Source of the DNA: Nyssa sinensis
Lineage: Eukaryota > Streptophyta > Magnoliopsida > Cornales > Nyssaceae
Assembly: GCA_008638375.1 (NCBI GenBank)
Contig: CM018047.1
Span: 49,632,679 to 49,696,678 of the forward strand
DNA: 64,000 bases
Direction: 5' to 3'
Shown: positions 51,534 through 64,000 of the stretch, piece by piece
Position numbering within the stretch: position 1 is the stretch's first letter
Layout: each line of letters opens with the position of its first letter
Notes under the pieces: generated by a model
What the model saw: the letters and a program-made list of their open reading frames with translations, nothing else
Told to the model about the DNA's origin: nothing
Databases searched by the model: none
Made by a program: the position numbers and the translations under genes

Positions 51534-54500
51534 ATAACAAACTGTTATTGTTATTATTTTTAAGTCATAGTTTGTATTAAAATTTATTCTTATTTCAGAT
51601 TACGAAGAAGTGTCGATGGGAGAAAAAGCTAAGTAGTTGGTGAAAACTATTCGTATGAAAAATGGATACCGACAGTCTTAAGCAAGAAGGATATTGCCCT
51701 TTTTTGAGCTTCTTTTGAAAATTTTGTTTTGTTTGACTTTTATGTGAGTTCATGCACGTACGTCATGCATGCATGGTTGAAACTTGAAATACAGTGAAGT
51801 TGTCAAAATAAAAAAATAGAGAAAAAAAAAAGGAAGAGGAAAAGGAAACGGTGATTAGCACTAAACCTAACTTTTAAGGAAAACTAAAGCTGTAAAGCAA
51901 TAGAAATATGGTAATAAGCTAGCACGTTAATGCTAAGATAGTAGTGATTCAGACTCGTGCTTCTGTAGATTGTAATCCAAAGTTTTGATGGTCAACATTT
52001 GTAGCTCAAATCTGACTGCCACAATTCTGATCCAAGTGTAAGGACCCCCTCCATATATATAATATATGATCCAAAGTCTTTTTCCATGTTTTGTCTAATC
52101 ACTTCTTCCTACCGACCCCAAAGATTCAAAGTTCCTTTCCTTGTTTTTTCTTCCCTTCGTTCAACTCATTTTTCTTCCATTTCCCATATATAAGAATATT
52201 AAAAAAAACTTTTAGGACTGTCACAGTTGATCGGATGACTTAGGTCCATTTGGGGAACTTCAGAAAAATTACTTCTTAAAAATTGATTATTAAAAAATAA
52301 ATTCTAGAAATTTGATTATGACACAAACAATTTATTATTTGAGTTTTTGATAAAAATTGTGTAAAAATAATTTCGTATTATAATTTTTTTTTTTTTACAT
52401 TGTATATATTGAGTAATGGTCATGTAGTGAATCAAAAGGTTAAAGCTTATAACAAGATAAAGTTGTTTGGAAGAATAAACCTAGGTCAAAGAGGGAAAGC
52501 TAATTTCACCATACGGTTATGGCTGTCGAACCTAAACACATCCCTTCTTCTACAACTTAGGTAGGGGATGCGCAAAGCCAACCTGACTAGCATATCTCTT
52601 CATCAAAGCTTAATCTCATTTTGTCCAATTCTTCAAGAATTTAAAAAATCATTTGACTTGAAATGTCAAAATCCATCACTTTGAAATAAAGAAAGAAATG
52701 AGCTCTTCACTCGCAAAAAATGTAACTATTCAGGCAAGAGCACGGCTGATTCCCGGTTAAATGAATGGATTTTCTGGGAAAGAAAGAGTAGTATTAGAAG
52801 GTGAGATGAAGATGAAGAAAAAGAAAGAATGTAAAAATCATTAATAGGGGTAAAAAAAAAAAAAAGTACAAGCAAATCACGGGTAATCGCAAATGTCCAC
52901 AGAAAAAGTAAATCAAGTCAAATCAAAAGAATAGGAATAGGACTATAAATGTAATTGGAAAGGAAATGATTTAAATAGGTCAGGTGGGCCACTGACAATG
53001 TGATAGAAGGTTCAACATGTTAAACTCAATAATCATTCTAAACACTTTATATAGAGTATTAGAGTCAATGGACAATTCAAATCCATTCATCTAACTACGT
53101 ATTAGCAACTTCCATGAAATTAGGTTTAGCAATACAAATGAAAATCAAACTCAACGTTTTTCACATTATAACTCCAAAAAATAAAAAAAGAAAATTAATC
53201 GAGCATAATTGATATTGTATCATTGTTGAAATACTCTCAAGTTTTTGTTTGGTTAGAAATAAAAAAGTTGTTTAAAAATGAGAGTAATAGAAAATGATGT
53301 GATGAAAGAAAAATTAAACGGAACTAAACTTTCTTTCATGTATTTGATTGAGTTGAATAATTTTCAAAAAAACTATCAAAATTTCCGATTTTAAAATTTG
53401 GAGGCATGAAAGTTACAAGAAAACTTTTTATTGGCCTAATTTACTCTTATTCATATTAAACATAATAACATGTATAAATAGACTCCCATGAATTTATTTA
53501 CCTTTTTTGGGGAAAAAAGTTGAGTTAAATATCTAATTCAAATTTGAGAAATAAAAATTACTTATAACCCTAGAATATATTAAAGAGAGAAGAGAAGTTT
53601 ATATCTTAAATAAAGAATAACGTCCAGACATGATTCACGTAATTAATTTTAAATAATTGAAATAAAATTTTATTGAATTGAGTTGATATAAGAAGATTAT
53701 AAACAAATAAAAAAAATCTAAGATATACAAACCTACTTTCATGGGAAAATCTTTTTCTAATGTATTTTTCCAGGAAAAATAATGGCCTACTTTTTAAAAA
53801 TATTAAAGAATATATATGAGACTCTTACTTCCTCTTTTACCTAACTAAATCCTCTCAATTTCATATTGTCATCTCATTTTGGCCAACTATTTTGTCCCTT
53901 CATGGTTGGTCTCACACAATAAACAAAAAAGGTGGGTGCGAATTTGAATGTCCATGAAATTTACTCTCTTTTTTTTTACATTTAAAGTTCAATTAATTTT
54001 TATTATTTTAGCTTAATTTTATTTTGCAGATAAATTGTTGTGAAATCTAGCTCAAAAAAAAAAAAAAAAAAAAAGAAAAACACATAAAAGATGAGAACAC
54101 ATAAACACACAAGATTTACACGATTTCGCTAAAAAACCTACCACAAGGACGAAACACAATAAAAAAAGAGTAACGTTAGTCTTACTTTCATATTTTACCA
54201 AAAGTGTTTACATTAAGATGTGACATAATGTGATATCCAGCCAATACAACACTGACAACTCATGAAGGTAAACACTTTTGGTAGAGTTTTTAAGTAAGCC
54301 TAGCATTATTGTAAAAAAAATCTACTTTCAAGCTCTCAGTATATTAAAGATAGAATAGAACTTTTAGATTAGATTTTTAACAAATGGGATTTAAAATCAA
54401 ATGAAAGACTGGTAGATTAATATGTATAAATCATTAGTAATAAAATATTGTTAAGAATCTATATTTATAGGATTTTGAAGGATATAGTAGTTATATTCAA

Positions 54501-57500
54501 AAATTAGTGTTACCCACTTGATTAATGAACTCAATTGATTTGTTTGGAGACTTGAGGTTCATTTTATTAAGAATAATCAGTAGAAGTATTCTAAGAGTCA
54601 GTCGACTGTTCAATGTAAAAATGTTTATAATTCTTTTTATAGACACAGTCAATTGATTCAATGAATTGGCCAATTGGGTTTTTCCAGTGCGATATATTTT
54701 GTAAACATAAGTTTTTCAAATGATTGATAGATGAAGTTGTTCGACTAATTTTCACAAAGATAAAATAGACACGTGTTTTCTCTATGTACAATGTTGTATG
54801 TTTGCGGGTTTTGATGTCTCTTCATTTCATTTAAAATAAATAGATCCCCACATGTGGATTCTATCATTTGTGGACATACACTTGCGAGAGAGATGCACTA
54901 TTTATTTCATTTAAGAATAATACTAGAGATTCCTAAATTATTTTTCCAATATATATTTACATACATGTGCTATTATAAGATGGCAGGTCATGTCCATTTT
55001 TTAAATTTCTCTCTCCTTAACAATTAATACAATCTATTAAGTCCGTAAACAGATCATATATAGATCAGATTAAGGGTGATTCAAATTCTATTTATTTAAA
55101 AAATTTATGAGATTAAATTTTTCGATAGATTTATAAATTTTTAATCCATATCTAAATTTGTTAGCTATATGATTGAATTGGATTTAATTCAATCCGATCT
55201 TATAATAATACTAATATATACAAAATATTATATTATAATATATATTACTATATTATGTCTATAAAATAATATTTTATAATATGTAAAATTTAGAATAAAT
55301 AAACTCGACTCAATTCAACTTAACAAAGTTCTCCTACAGGAGAATAAAATCTAAGCATCTTGAGTTCGAATCTCTTCTTTATCAATTGTTGGCAACTAGA
55401 GATTAAATGACGAGTCTAACTGTCATGAGAAAATAGACTTAATGTGACACGCTTAAGCTGACCTAGAATACATTTGATCAATCCAAAAAACAAAACCCCT
55501 GTACAATTTAATATTTAACATATTTTTTAAAATATAAAATTTTACAATATATATATAAAAAAAAATATTATTACTGTTCTTTACCACCAATTTTAGTTCT
55601 TATATTTCTCCAAGCTAAAATTACTCTAGTGAATTATTTAGGCTGCCGCGGAGAAAAGCCGAGCACGCAAGACAGCAAAAGTGATCCGATTAGGCAACCA
55701 GAAAAGCAGGTTTTCAACGTGATCTGTAAATTGAAATGGTCTAGAAACTTCAATCTAGTTGCAATCACGTGGTCTATTAAGGCACAACTTGCTGATAGAA
55801 CTATTTCTTCCAACTAAAATAGATCATGTGAGACGAGAAAATGAATGTTATTCACTGCACTTGCCTTACGTATGATATTTTTCAACCCACAAATGGACCT
55901 TTAAATGGAATTTGGGGGAACAACTCTTAAATTTTTTAAAATTTCTCTATTGAAAATAAGGGTAAAATGTTAAAATTTCATAACATTGGGTTGGCTATTG
56001 CCACCAGACTATTTGTTGCTCTGTCACTGATTGCAAAGTGAGAGACGGTAAGATAATTTGTGGAATGAAATTTTTTTTTTTTGAAAAAATAAATATGACA
56101 TTTATATTAATTATTATTGAGCAAATTTTTAAAAAGGGGTTCAAGAGTGACTGTGACATGACTTTCCATATCACAATACCACATGTAATTAGAGAAATGG
56201 TTTGGTGATACCTAGCATTACTCTTTATTTAAAATAGGGAGACTTCCACAAATATGCTAGTGGAGTGTGAAACACACATGAAGATTGAAATGTGGTAATC
56301 AGATACCTTTTTTTTTTTTTGTTGATAATTTGAAATTCGATTTCTCAGGCTGACTAATTCGGAAGACTAATTCTACCTGGGGGTCTGATTAAATCAGGAC
56401 AGCGTTTCTTATGAACTGGCTTCAAGAGATCAAAAAGGATGTTGTGTGTGTGTTTTGTGGGGTGGGGAATTGCTAGAACATAAGCTGGAACTGACTCAGC
56501 TCTTGCCATTAATGCCTAGCCTTTGGTTGATTTACAATAATCACATACAAATCCCATTCAAATTTTTTTTTTCTGCAGTCCCCTACTAAACAGACCAAAA
56601 TTGACCCCTTCTTTGGATTTCTCCCCACCCACACAAATTTACGGTCTATTCATTCATTAATCACCGGTCATCCATGCTTTCCCACAAACAACGGATTGGG
56701 GGTATTTGGGAATTACTGGGCATTGGCCAGTTAGAACGAAAGCAAAAGATTTGGGCATACATCTCCAGACATTCACGCTTCGGATGGAAATAGCAGACGG
56801 TTCAATTCATTAAGTACAAAATAATTGTTGGCTTAGAAATTAGAATAGAATAATGTATAGAAATCATGATTTTTGTTTCAATTAATCTAAGATAGTGATA
56901 TCAAATGCTAGTTATTATGCATCAAATGTGTTAGTTAACAAGCCTCTAGCAAAATAAGACAAAATGTGCTGATATTAATACAAAAATTAGTTCAAAATAG
57001 TCACATCGGGTTACACTTATTATATTTGGCTCTGAAGTAACTTCTCGAATAAATAACTTAAACGCAAAAATATAATTATTATTATTTTTTTATGGTTATG
57101 GGATTTTAATCTTGACCGGAATGAAAATGAGAGAATGTTGACAATAAGTTATTATTAGGTTAACATGCCAATTATTATAGAATATAATAATAGCTAATTT
57201 AGAGAAAAGGCTCAATACCCTATAAAATTTTTAACTGCTAAAAATCCAGCAAAAATGGCAAGATTAATTAGAATAATCAAAATAAACATACCACCACATC
57301 TATATACTCGCTTAACTAGGTTCAAGCAATGTTCAAAGAATCAAATGTCTTTCTCACTAGGCTAACCCAACCGGTGATTTCTAACAATCTTTCTTAATAT
57401 TTTTAGAGTAAAAAATGTTAATACAAGAAAACTTTATTTATCTTTATGGATAACCAATCCATTTTCAAATATAGTTGGGAGATTTTACCTAAGAAATAGG

Positions 57501-57984
57501 TTAAAAAAATGGAAAGATCGGAACACAAGAATACGAGAAACATAAAATCATTCTATAAAAAAAGGTATAAAATGTCACTTGGCGATTTGGGACTTCGGCA
57601 AACTCACAAATTACTATCAGCTTAAGACACTAGTTTTTTGGAAATATAAGAAATAGAAAATAATGATTTCACAGATGAGCCATAACAATGGAAGCAATAA
57701 TCAAGAGAGAAAGGTTAATATCCTGTGGAAAGGAATAGCTAATGACTTCCAATTAACATAATGAGGTTTGTAACTAATTAGAGGAAAGGGTGAAAAGGTA
57801 AACTGCACTTGACTGTTTCCATGAAGCTTCAATGATCCTAAGGATTGTGCAGCTATTTGGAATGTGCAAAAGCTTGGCAACTTTCAAAGCAACCAAACAA
57901 ATTCAAAATGGCAAATGAAGGAAAAATAAGGTAGCAGCCAACCAAGACACGGCAAAGAATGTGAAGAAAAATGTAGGCACCAAC
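51534..57984. other. Long upstream flank of copy C, no gene
   Basis: Blocks align with copies A and B: 51540-52140 with 2640-3112, 52100-52430 with 6520-6830, 52950-53300 with 7440-8480, 53270-53760 with about 27840-28380, 56440-57110 with 30700-31840, and 57720-57984 with 11040-11330. Between about 53760 and 56430 the sequence has no counterpart in A or B. It is AT-rich with an A run at 54055-54074 and short frames only (62 codons at 55629, unrecognised). I see no gene, RNA or complete transposon. Confidence 0.6.
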
Positions 57985-58034
57985 GTGGGTCAAATCCCAC
58001 CAAGGGTATGACCAAACATTCATGCCGAGACCCA
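57985..58034. promoter_or_regulatory. Conserved GTGGG...CCCAC motif pair upstream of ACC oxidase C
   Basis: GTGGGTCAAATCCCAC at 57985-58000 and GAGACCCA at 58027-58034 occupy the same positions as in copies A and B, each with one substitution in the core GGTCC/GGGACC. Confidence 0.35.
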
Positions 58035-58112
58035 TACAAGTCCAAGTCTCACAGTCAACATAACAGTCACTACCCAATTATTTCTTTCTTCACTGCTACA
58101 GTCCTACTTTAA

Positions 58113-59547
<1,435 letters not shown>

Positions 59548-60646
59548 GTGTTCACTTAATTGAGGGTGTGTGACAAGTCTCGATTCTAAAATTGTTTGCT
59601 TCTTAATTTGAGTCATGGCTCAAGTGGAGTTTTCTTACTATTTGTTGCAAGTCACTAAAATTATTATTTTAAAACATTCTAATATTATAAAATAAATTAT
59701 ATTTACCGTTCCTTCGATATTATTATTATTTCAATAGAAAACTATTTGTGGATCTTAGAAGCTGTAACCAAAAAGGTGAAGACAATAATTGAATTGTACA
59801 CACAAGGGAACGTTTGCTTACAACTTCTATATGTAATTTCAAGGAAAATAAATTGATTGTATGATATTGTTTCAAGTATTATTGCCACAAAAAGAAGTCA
59901 ATACCCAAATGTCTATCTTTTTGGTTTCAGCATATATATATCTGATTTTTCTCAAAAATTACAACAATTTGAATCTCAACAGCATTATTCAAATGAAGAG
60001 AGGCCTCCTCATAACAATTTCAACCCCAAGACTAATATTTTTTTAAAACAAAAAGTAGAAAATTGAGAAGAGTATTGAAGGAACCATCAGAGAGATTCTT
60101 TAAAAAAGTTATTTTGAGATGGTAAATATTTGTACTACACCTCAGCATTAATCAACTAGTGAAAGTGGAGCAACTAACAAGTATTTGACAGGATAATGAT
60201 TGTATAAAGATTAAGCCTTTTTCTTACATCCAGACATAACTGGAATCCTCAAGGAAGGATCAGCACTGCAAGATAATCACAAAAAAGATTATCATAGTCA
60301 TGTAATGCACTTTTAGCAGATCAGAACTCCTCAGCCGCATGCTTTACATTTTTCACAAAAATAAAAAATAAAAAAATGGACATACATTTGAAGCAAATGC
60401 AATTTGAGTTGTTGCTTACTATATAGCTTACTTTATATTTTTGCTGTATCATGTTATTCATATGTGCCTATGTCCTTGGCAAAAGTACCTATTGGCGGAC
60501 TACAATTTGTCGAGCTAAAGGTTCAATTACTTCTTGGAAATATTGTTATTTAGTTATCTGGTATCACAGTCAACCATAAGTAGCGAGGAGATGAATCTTT
60601 GCCAAGGCCGGTTTTATATCATTCAAGACCTAAAACGACGAAGTAA
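59548..60646. other. 3' flank of ACC oxidase C and unit end
   Basis: Aligns with 12909-14126 and 39036-39990 and finishes in the junction repeat (about 60400-60646), which the CACTA element interrupts. The frames at 59857-60066 are flank shadows. Confidence 0.7.
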
Positions 60647-60659
60647 CACTATAGGAAAA

Positions 60660-61125
60660 GGCACTATTAGCAACGCACGCGTGCATCGCTAATAGTGGCC
60701 AAATGCGTCGCTAAAACACTTTTGCGACGCACTAATGTGTGTCGCGAAAGACGTTGCAAATAGTGGTGTCGCTAATAGTATTAGCGACGTACAAATCCCT
60801 TTGTGTCGCAAATAATTGGGTTGGTGCGTCGCAAATACTATACTCGAACACAACGTGCGTCGCTAAAAGCTACTATTAGTGACGCTCGGTATGCGTCGCT
60901 AATGATATCTTTTAGCGATGCATGTTGTGTGCGTCGCTAATGATATCTTTTAGCGATGCACATTGTGTGCGTCGCAAATGGTATTTAATCTGACCTTTGG
61001 CGACGCTTGTTGCACATCGCTAATAGTTTGCAACCAATCTTTAGCGACGAATTTGAAGCGTCGCTATAAATTGATTTCTTAGTTTTTAGCGATGCATTTT
61101 GTGCGTCGCTAAACGTTTAAAAAAA
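60660..61125. repeat. Subterminal repeat cluster of the CACTA element
   Basis: About twenty copies of GCGACGCA or its reverse TGCGTCGCTAA, with variants, occur in both orientations within 465 bp of the terminus. Such clusters bind the element's own TNPA-type protein in En/Spm. Confidence 0.85.
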
Positions 61126-61515
61126 AAATTCCTGCATGATTTGTTTTATTTGTTGTTTTATTCCTGTTTAAACCTGTACCAATCATCCTGATATACAGTA
61201 AAATCCAAACATTCTGAAATGAATATATATTGAAAAAGAAAAATACATCATATATATATATATATTATACTAATTAATTAGTTACATTTATAAAAGAACA
61301 AGTTAAGAATAAATACAAAAATAAAAAATTGTCTCAAAAAATGTAACTACAGATGTCGATGAAAAAAAAACAGATAAAAATAGTCAGTCCCGATGCAAGA
61401 CCTAAAGACCCCGGCGCAATAATCCCGATCAATCTGAAATAAAGATCAAATGATATATATTATAACACTTATTAAATATATATGAAAGTGAATATATTTT
61501 TTTTCCATTCATAAA
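61126..61515. other. AT-rich spacer of the CACTA element
   Basis: Low-complexity AT-rich sequence with a TA run near 61252-61268. Nothing coding or repeated was recognised. Confidence 0.5.
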
Positions 61516-62570
61516 TAGTAAGAACGGCATAAAGTAGCATAAGTTGCAAACCACTAATCCGAACTAATTGCCCTAAGTTTTTTGTAGTCTATTTTGTCAT
61601 TTGTGATGTGTGTGATGGGGTATCGAGATAGTTAGGTAGATATTCGGTATTTTGGTCCGTGAAAACCCCAAAATCCGCCTTTTCGGAGCAAAAACTTGCA
61701 TAAGTTTCAAACAGTTGATTCGAATAGAGTGCCGTAAGTTCTTGCAAGTATATTTTATCATTTGTGAGGTGTGTGATGGGGTTTCGGGGTCGGTAGGCCG
61801 ATATCTGGCATTTTGGTCCGTCAAAACTCTAAAATGGACCTTTTTGGAGTAGAAACTTGCATAAGTTTCAAATAGATGATCCAAATCGAGTACTGTAAGT
61901 TCGTGCAAGTCTATTTTATCATTTAGGAGGTGTGTGATGGGGTTTTGGGGTCGGTAGGCGGATATCCGGTGTTTTGGTCTATCAAAACTTGAAAATGGCC
62001 TTTTTTGGAACAGAAACTTACATAAATTTCAAACCGGTGATCCGAACCGAGTGCTGTAAATTCGTACAAGTCTATTTTATCATTTTTGAGGTGTGTGATG
62101 GGGTTTAGGGGTAGTTAGGCCGATATCCGGTGTTTTCGTTTGTCGAAACCTGAAAATGGATTTTTTGGAGCAAAAACTTGCATAAGTTCCAAACCGATGA
62201 TCCGAACCGAGTGTCGTAAGTTCGTGCAAGTCTATTTTATCATTTGTGAGGTGTGTGATGGGGTTTCGGGGTCGGTAGGCCAATATTCGGCATTTTGGTC
62301 ATTCAAAACCCCAAAATGGGCCTTTTTAAATTAGAAAGTTGCAAAAGTTTCAGACCGGGCATCCAAACCAAATGGCATAAGTTCGTGCAAATCTATTTTA
62401 TTATTTGGGAGGTGTGTAATGGGGTTTCATGGTAGTTACGCTGATATCTGGTGTTTTGATCCGTCAAAACTCGAAAATGGGCCTTTTTGGAGCATAAACT
62501 TGCAAAAGTTTTTAACAGTCATTCGAACTGATGAAATTAAATAAGTTCGTGCAACTATATTTTTTTATTT
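61516..62570 (+). repeat. Tandem array, about 160-bp unit, six to seven copies
   Basis: Each unit holds AAACTTGCATAAGTTTCAAAC, a GTAAGTTCGTGCAAGTCTAT phrase, GAGGTGTGTGATGGGGTTTC and ATTTTGGTCCGTCAAAAC. Successive CTTGCATAAG words lie about 160 bp apart (61692, 61854, 62015, 62174, 62334, 62495). Frames on either strand through it are repeat shadows. Confidence 0.85.
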
Positions 62571-62649
62571 TTACGTAAAATTTTTTATAAATAATAAATC
62601 TACCAAAGTATATAATTTTAAAAACTTACCAAGGTTGAAAAGAGCCACC

Positions 62650-63931
62650 CTACTGGCTAAGCATCGTCTGCACAAGAGCCTCTAGTTGGGAATATCGCTC
62701 CTTGAGCACCGTCACCTTCTGCCACAGCTCTGCATTCTCTCGTTGAACTACCTCTGTGGCTGCGTGTGCCCTAGCATCACTTTCGATGGTAGAGAACGAT
62801 GCCGTCGGCGCCATCTCAGTCCCTAAGCCACTCACATAGCCGCGCCTCTTGCCAAGAACAATCTTCCGTATCTGGTCATCGAAAGGCGGATCCTGACCCT
62901 CGGTTGTCGGCTGAGCACGCAGCTAGACCATCTCCTCATATAAAAACATAAATATATGTTACTACTTTTATAACTTTAGATTAATATTAAATAGGTAACA
63001 CTGTGGCAAGTTACATAAAAACTTGCATAAAGCTGTTGTGTTTCAAGCCCATTCCAACCCTTTTTGGGATTCTAGTGCGTTATGTGCCACAAATCACTGG
63101 GGCTGGGTGGTGCACCGGTCTCATGGTCTCGCTGGAGCAAATAAATAGTAACTTGTAAAGATTGATTTCATAAATAGATTATACAACAAGAACTTGATAC
63201 ATTTATTAACTTACCATATCATGCTTATGCTGTACAAAAGAACGTGATCCACCATAGTGGGTCACATTTTGCTTGTTTTTGCTCTTGCTATTTTTCCTGC
63301 TCAGTTCCTACACTTGGTCAAAACAAAGAAGGTTAGTATAAATGATAATAATTTATCAGACAACAAAAGTAATTTTGACAATTTTTACATGGAATGCATC
63401 ACTAGCGAACTGGTCGCATAGTAACATCCAATCCTCCACCGTGACCCCCCTGTAGGGTTTTTCGTAGGGCTCTCTATCGACTGCCATCTCTGCCTCATAG
63501 TACATGTGGAGTTGGTGTCGATAGTCGTTGAAACGGACTCCCAAGTAACGGTCCACTACCTTTGCTACGTAAGGCAAGTGGAGATCGATGTCAAACTTCT
63601 TCTGTAAAGCATGTCATTGTCAAAACATTATGACATTAGATATGTTAAAATTTAGTTTAACACAATAATAAAAGACATACCAGGATATGCGCATGAATAT
63701 CCCGTCGCTCCTCCTCAGTGACGAGACTCCAGTTACTAATATGGAGTGATGCGCGTAGTCGGCAAATGATGCCGACCTCTATGGTGAACTATTGTGCCCA
63801 CCCACGAACAGGCTTCAGTAAGCCCTCAGGTAGCTCAATCCAAAGTCGCGACCCCCCTACTACCTCCATCTGAGCTTGCAAACTCTGATTCTTCGACCTA
63901 CCACGCCTTCGTTTAGAGGTGGTGGCCAAAG
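62650..63931 (-). pseudogene. CACTA-encoded Ptta/En/Spm-type (Transposase_24-like) protein, partial
   Basis: Minus-strand exons: 63931-63681 (partial gene start), 63601-63389, 63307-63215, 63131-63027 and 62934-62650. The last four are whole codons (71, 31, 35 and 95), so those introns are phase 0. Motifs include VTVEDWMLLCDQFAS, NKQNVTHYGGSRSF and GAPPSPSDLW, which match the plant transposase family Ptta/En/Spm. The last exon ends in a predicted coiled coil with TAG/stop at 62650-62652. In-frame TAG codons interrupt the exons near 63790, 63072 and 62923, so this copy is probably dead. The intron after 63027 would use a GC donor (GCAAGT). The protein likely binds element ends rather than cutting DNA. 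Confidence 0.72.
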
Positions 63932-64000
63932 CTTTAAAAAAAATAAAATAAAAACAATTAGTACCATATTTATAATCATTAATTCAAAGTGAAACTATGC

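Larger units (their letters stand above)
60647..64000. mobile_element. CACTA (En/Spm) transposon, one end only
   Basis: The terminus CACTATAGGAAAAGG begins at 60647 directly after TAA, a plausible 3-bp target duplication. The equivalent, uninterrupted sequence exists at about 14118 and 39967. Subterminal repeats, an internal tandem array and a minus-strand multi-exon gene of the plant transposase (Ptta/En/Spm) type follow. The other end and the main transposase lie beyond the window. Confidence 0.85.

Noticed and set aside
61597..62334. Frames on both strands across 61.6-62.3 kb that resemble each other
   Set aside because: They are translations of the 160-bp tandem repeat, not paralogous genes.

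Overview
This is a gene-poor, AT-rich piece of plant nuclear DNA. The genes have introns, there are Ty1/copia and Ty3/gypsy retrotransposons, a CACTA element, a LINE tail, MITEs and many AT or GT microsatellites. The only intact genes are three tandem copies of 1-aminocyclopropane-1-carboxylate (ACC) oxidase, the last enzyme of ethylene synthesis. Their four-exon structure and protein sequence fit a eudicot, perhaps a woody one; I cannot name the species.

Layout: the window is a tandem array of one ancestral segment with an ACC oxidase gene near its right end. Copy A runs from the window start to about 14.13 kb (gene 11556-12908). Copy B runs from about 24.45 to 40.08 kb (gene 37690-39035). 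Copy C runs from about 40.65 to 60.65 kb (gene 58209-59547). Introns, promoters and several kb of flank align between copies. A junction repeat recurs near 2.0, 14.0, 39.9 and 60.5 kb. A and B look closer to each other than to C. All three genes encode 316 residues and keep the iron ligands H177, D179 and H234.

Mobile DNA inserted since the duplication makes the copies differ. Copy A holds a gag-less copia element (3113-6511), whose empty site is visible in B and C, and a MITE (7962-8417). Between A and B lies a 7.5-kb copia element (15007-22548, minus strand, target duplication GTTCT) that split a MULE transposase remnant. Copy B holds a second, independent copy of the same MITE family (26380-27181), a hAT-like MITE (30058-30593), a 4-kb TG...CA insertion (32635-36700) and a 5'-truncated LINE (about 40080-40650). 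Copy C was split by a 10.4-kb Tat-lineage gypsy element (41173-51533). A CACTA element begins at 60647, exactly in the junction repeat, and runs off the window end.

None of the retroelement reading frames is intact. Many stops look like C-to-T decay. The most unusual structure is the antisense, apparently spliced gene with its own TATA box at 48474-50745 inside the gypsy element. Next are the CACTA element's internal array of about 160-bp repeats, the in-frame 29-codon third intron of ACC oxidase copy C, and a hypervariable G/C tract just after the stop codons of copies A and B.
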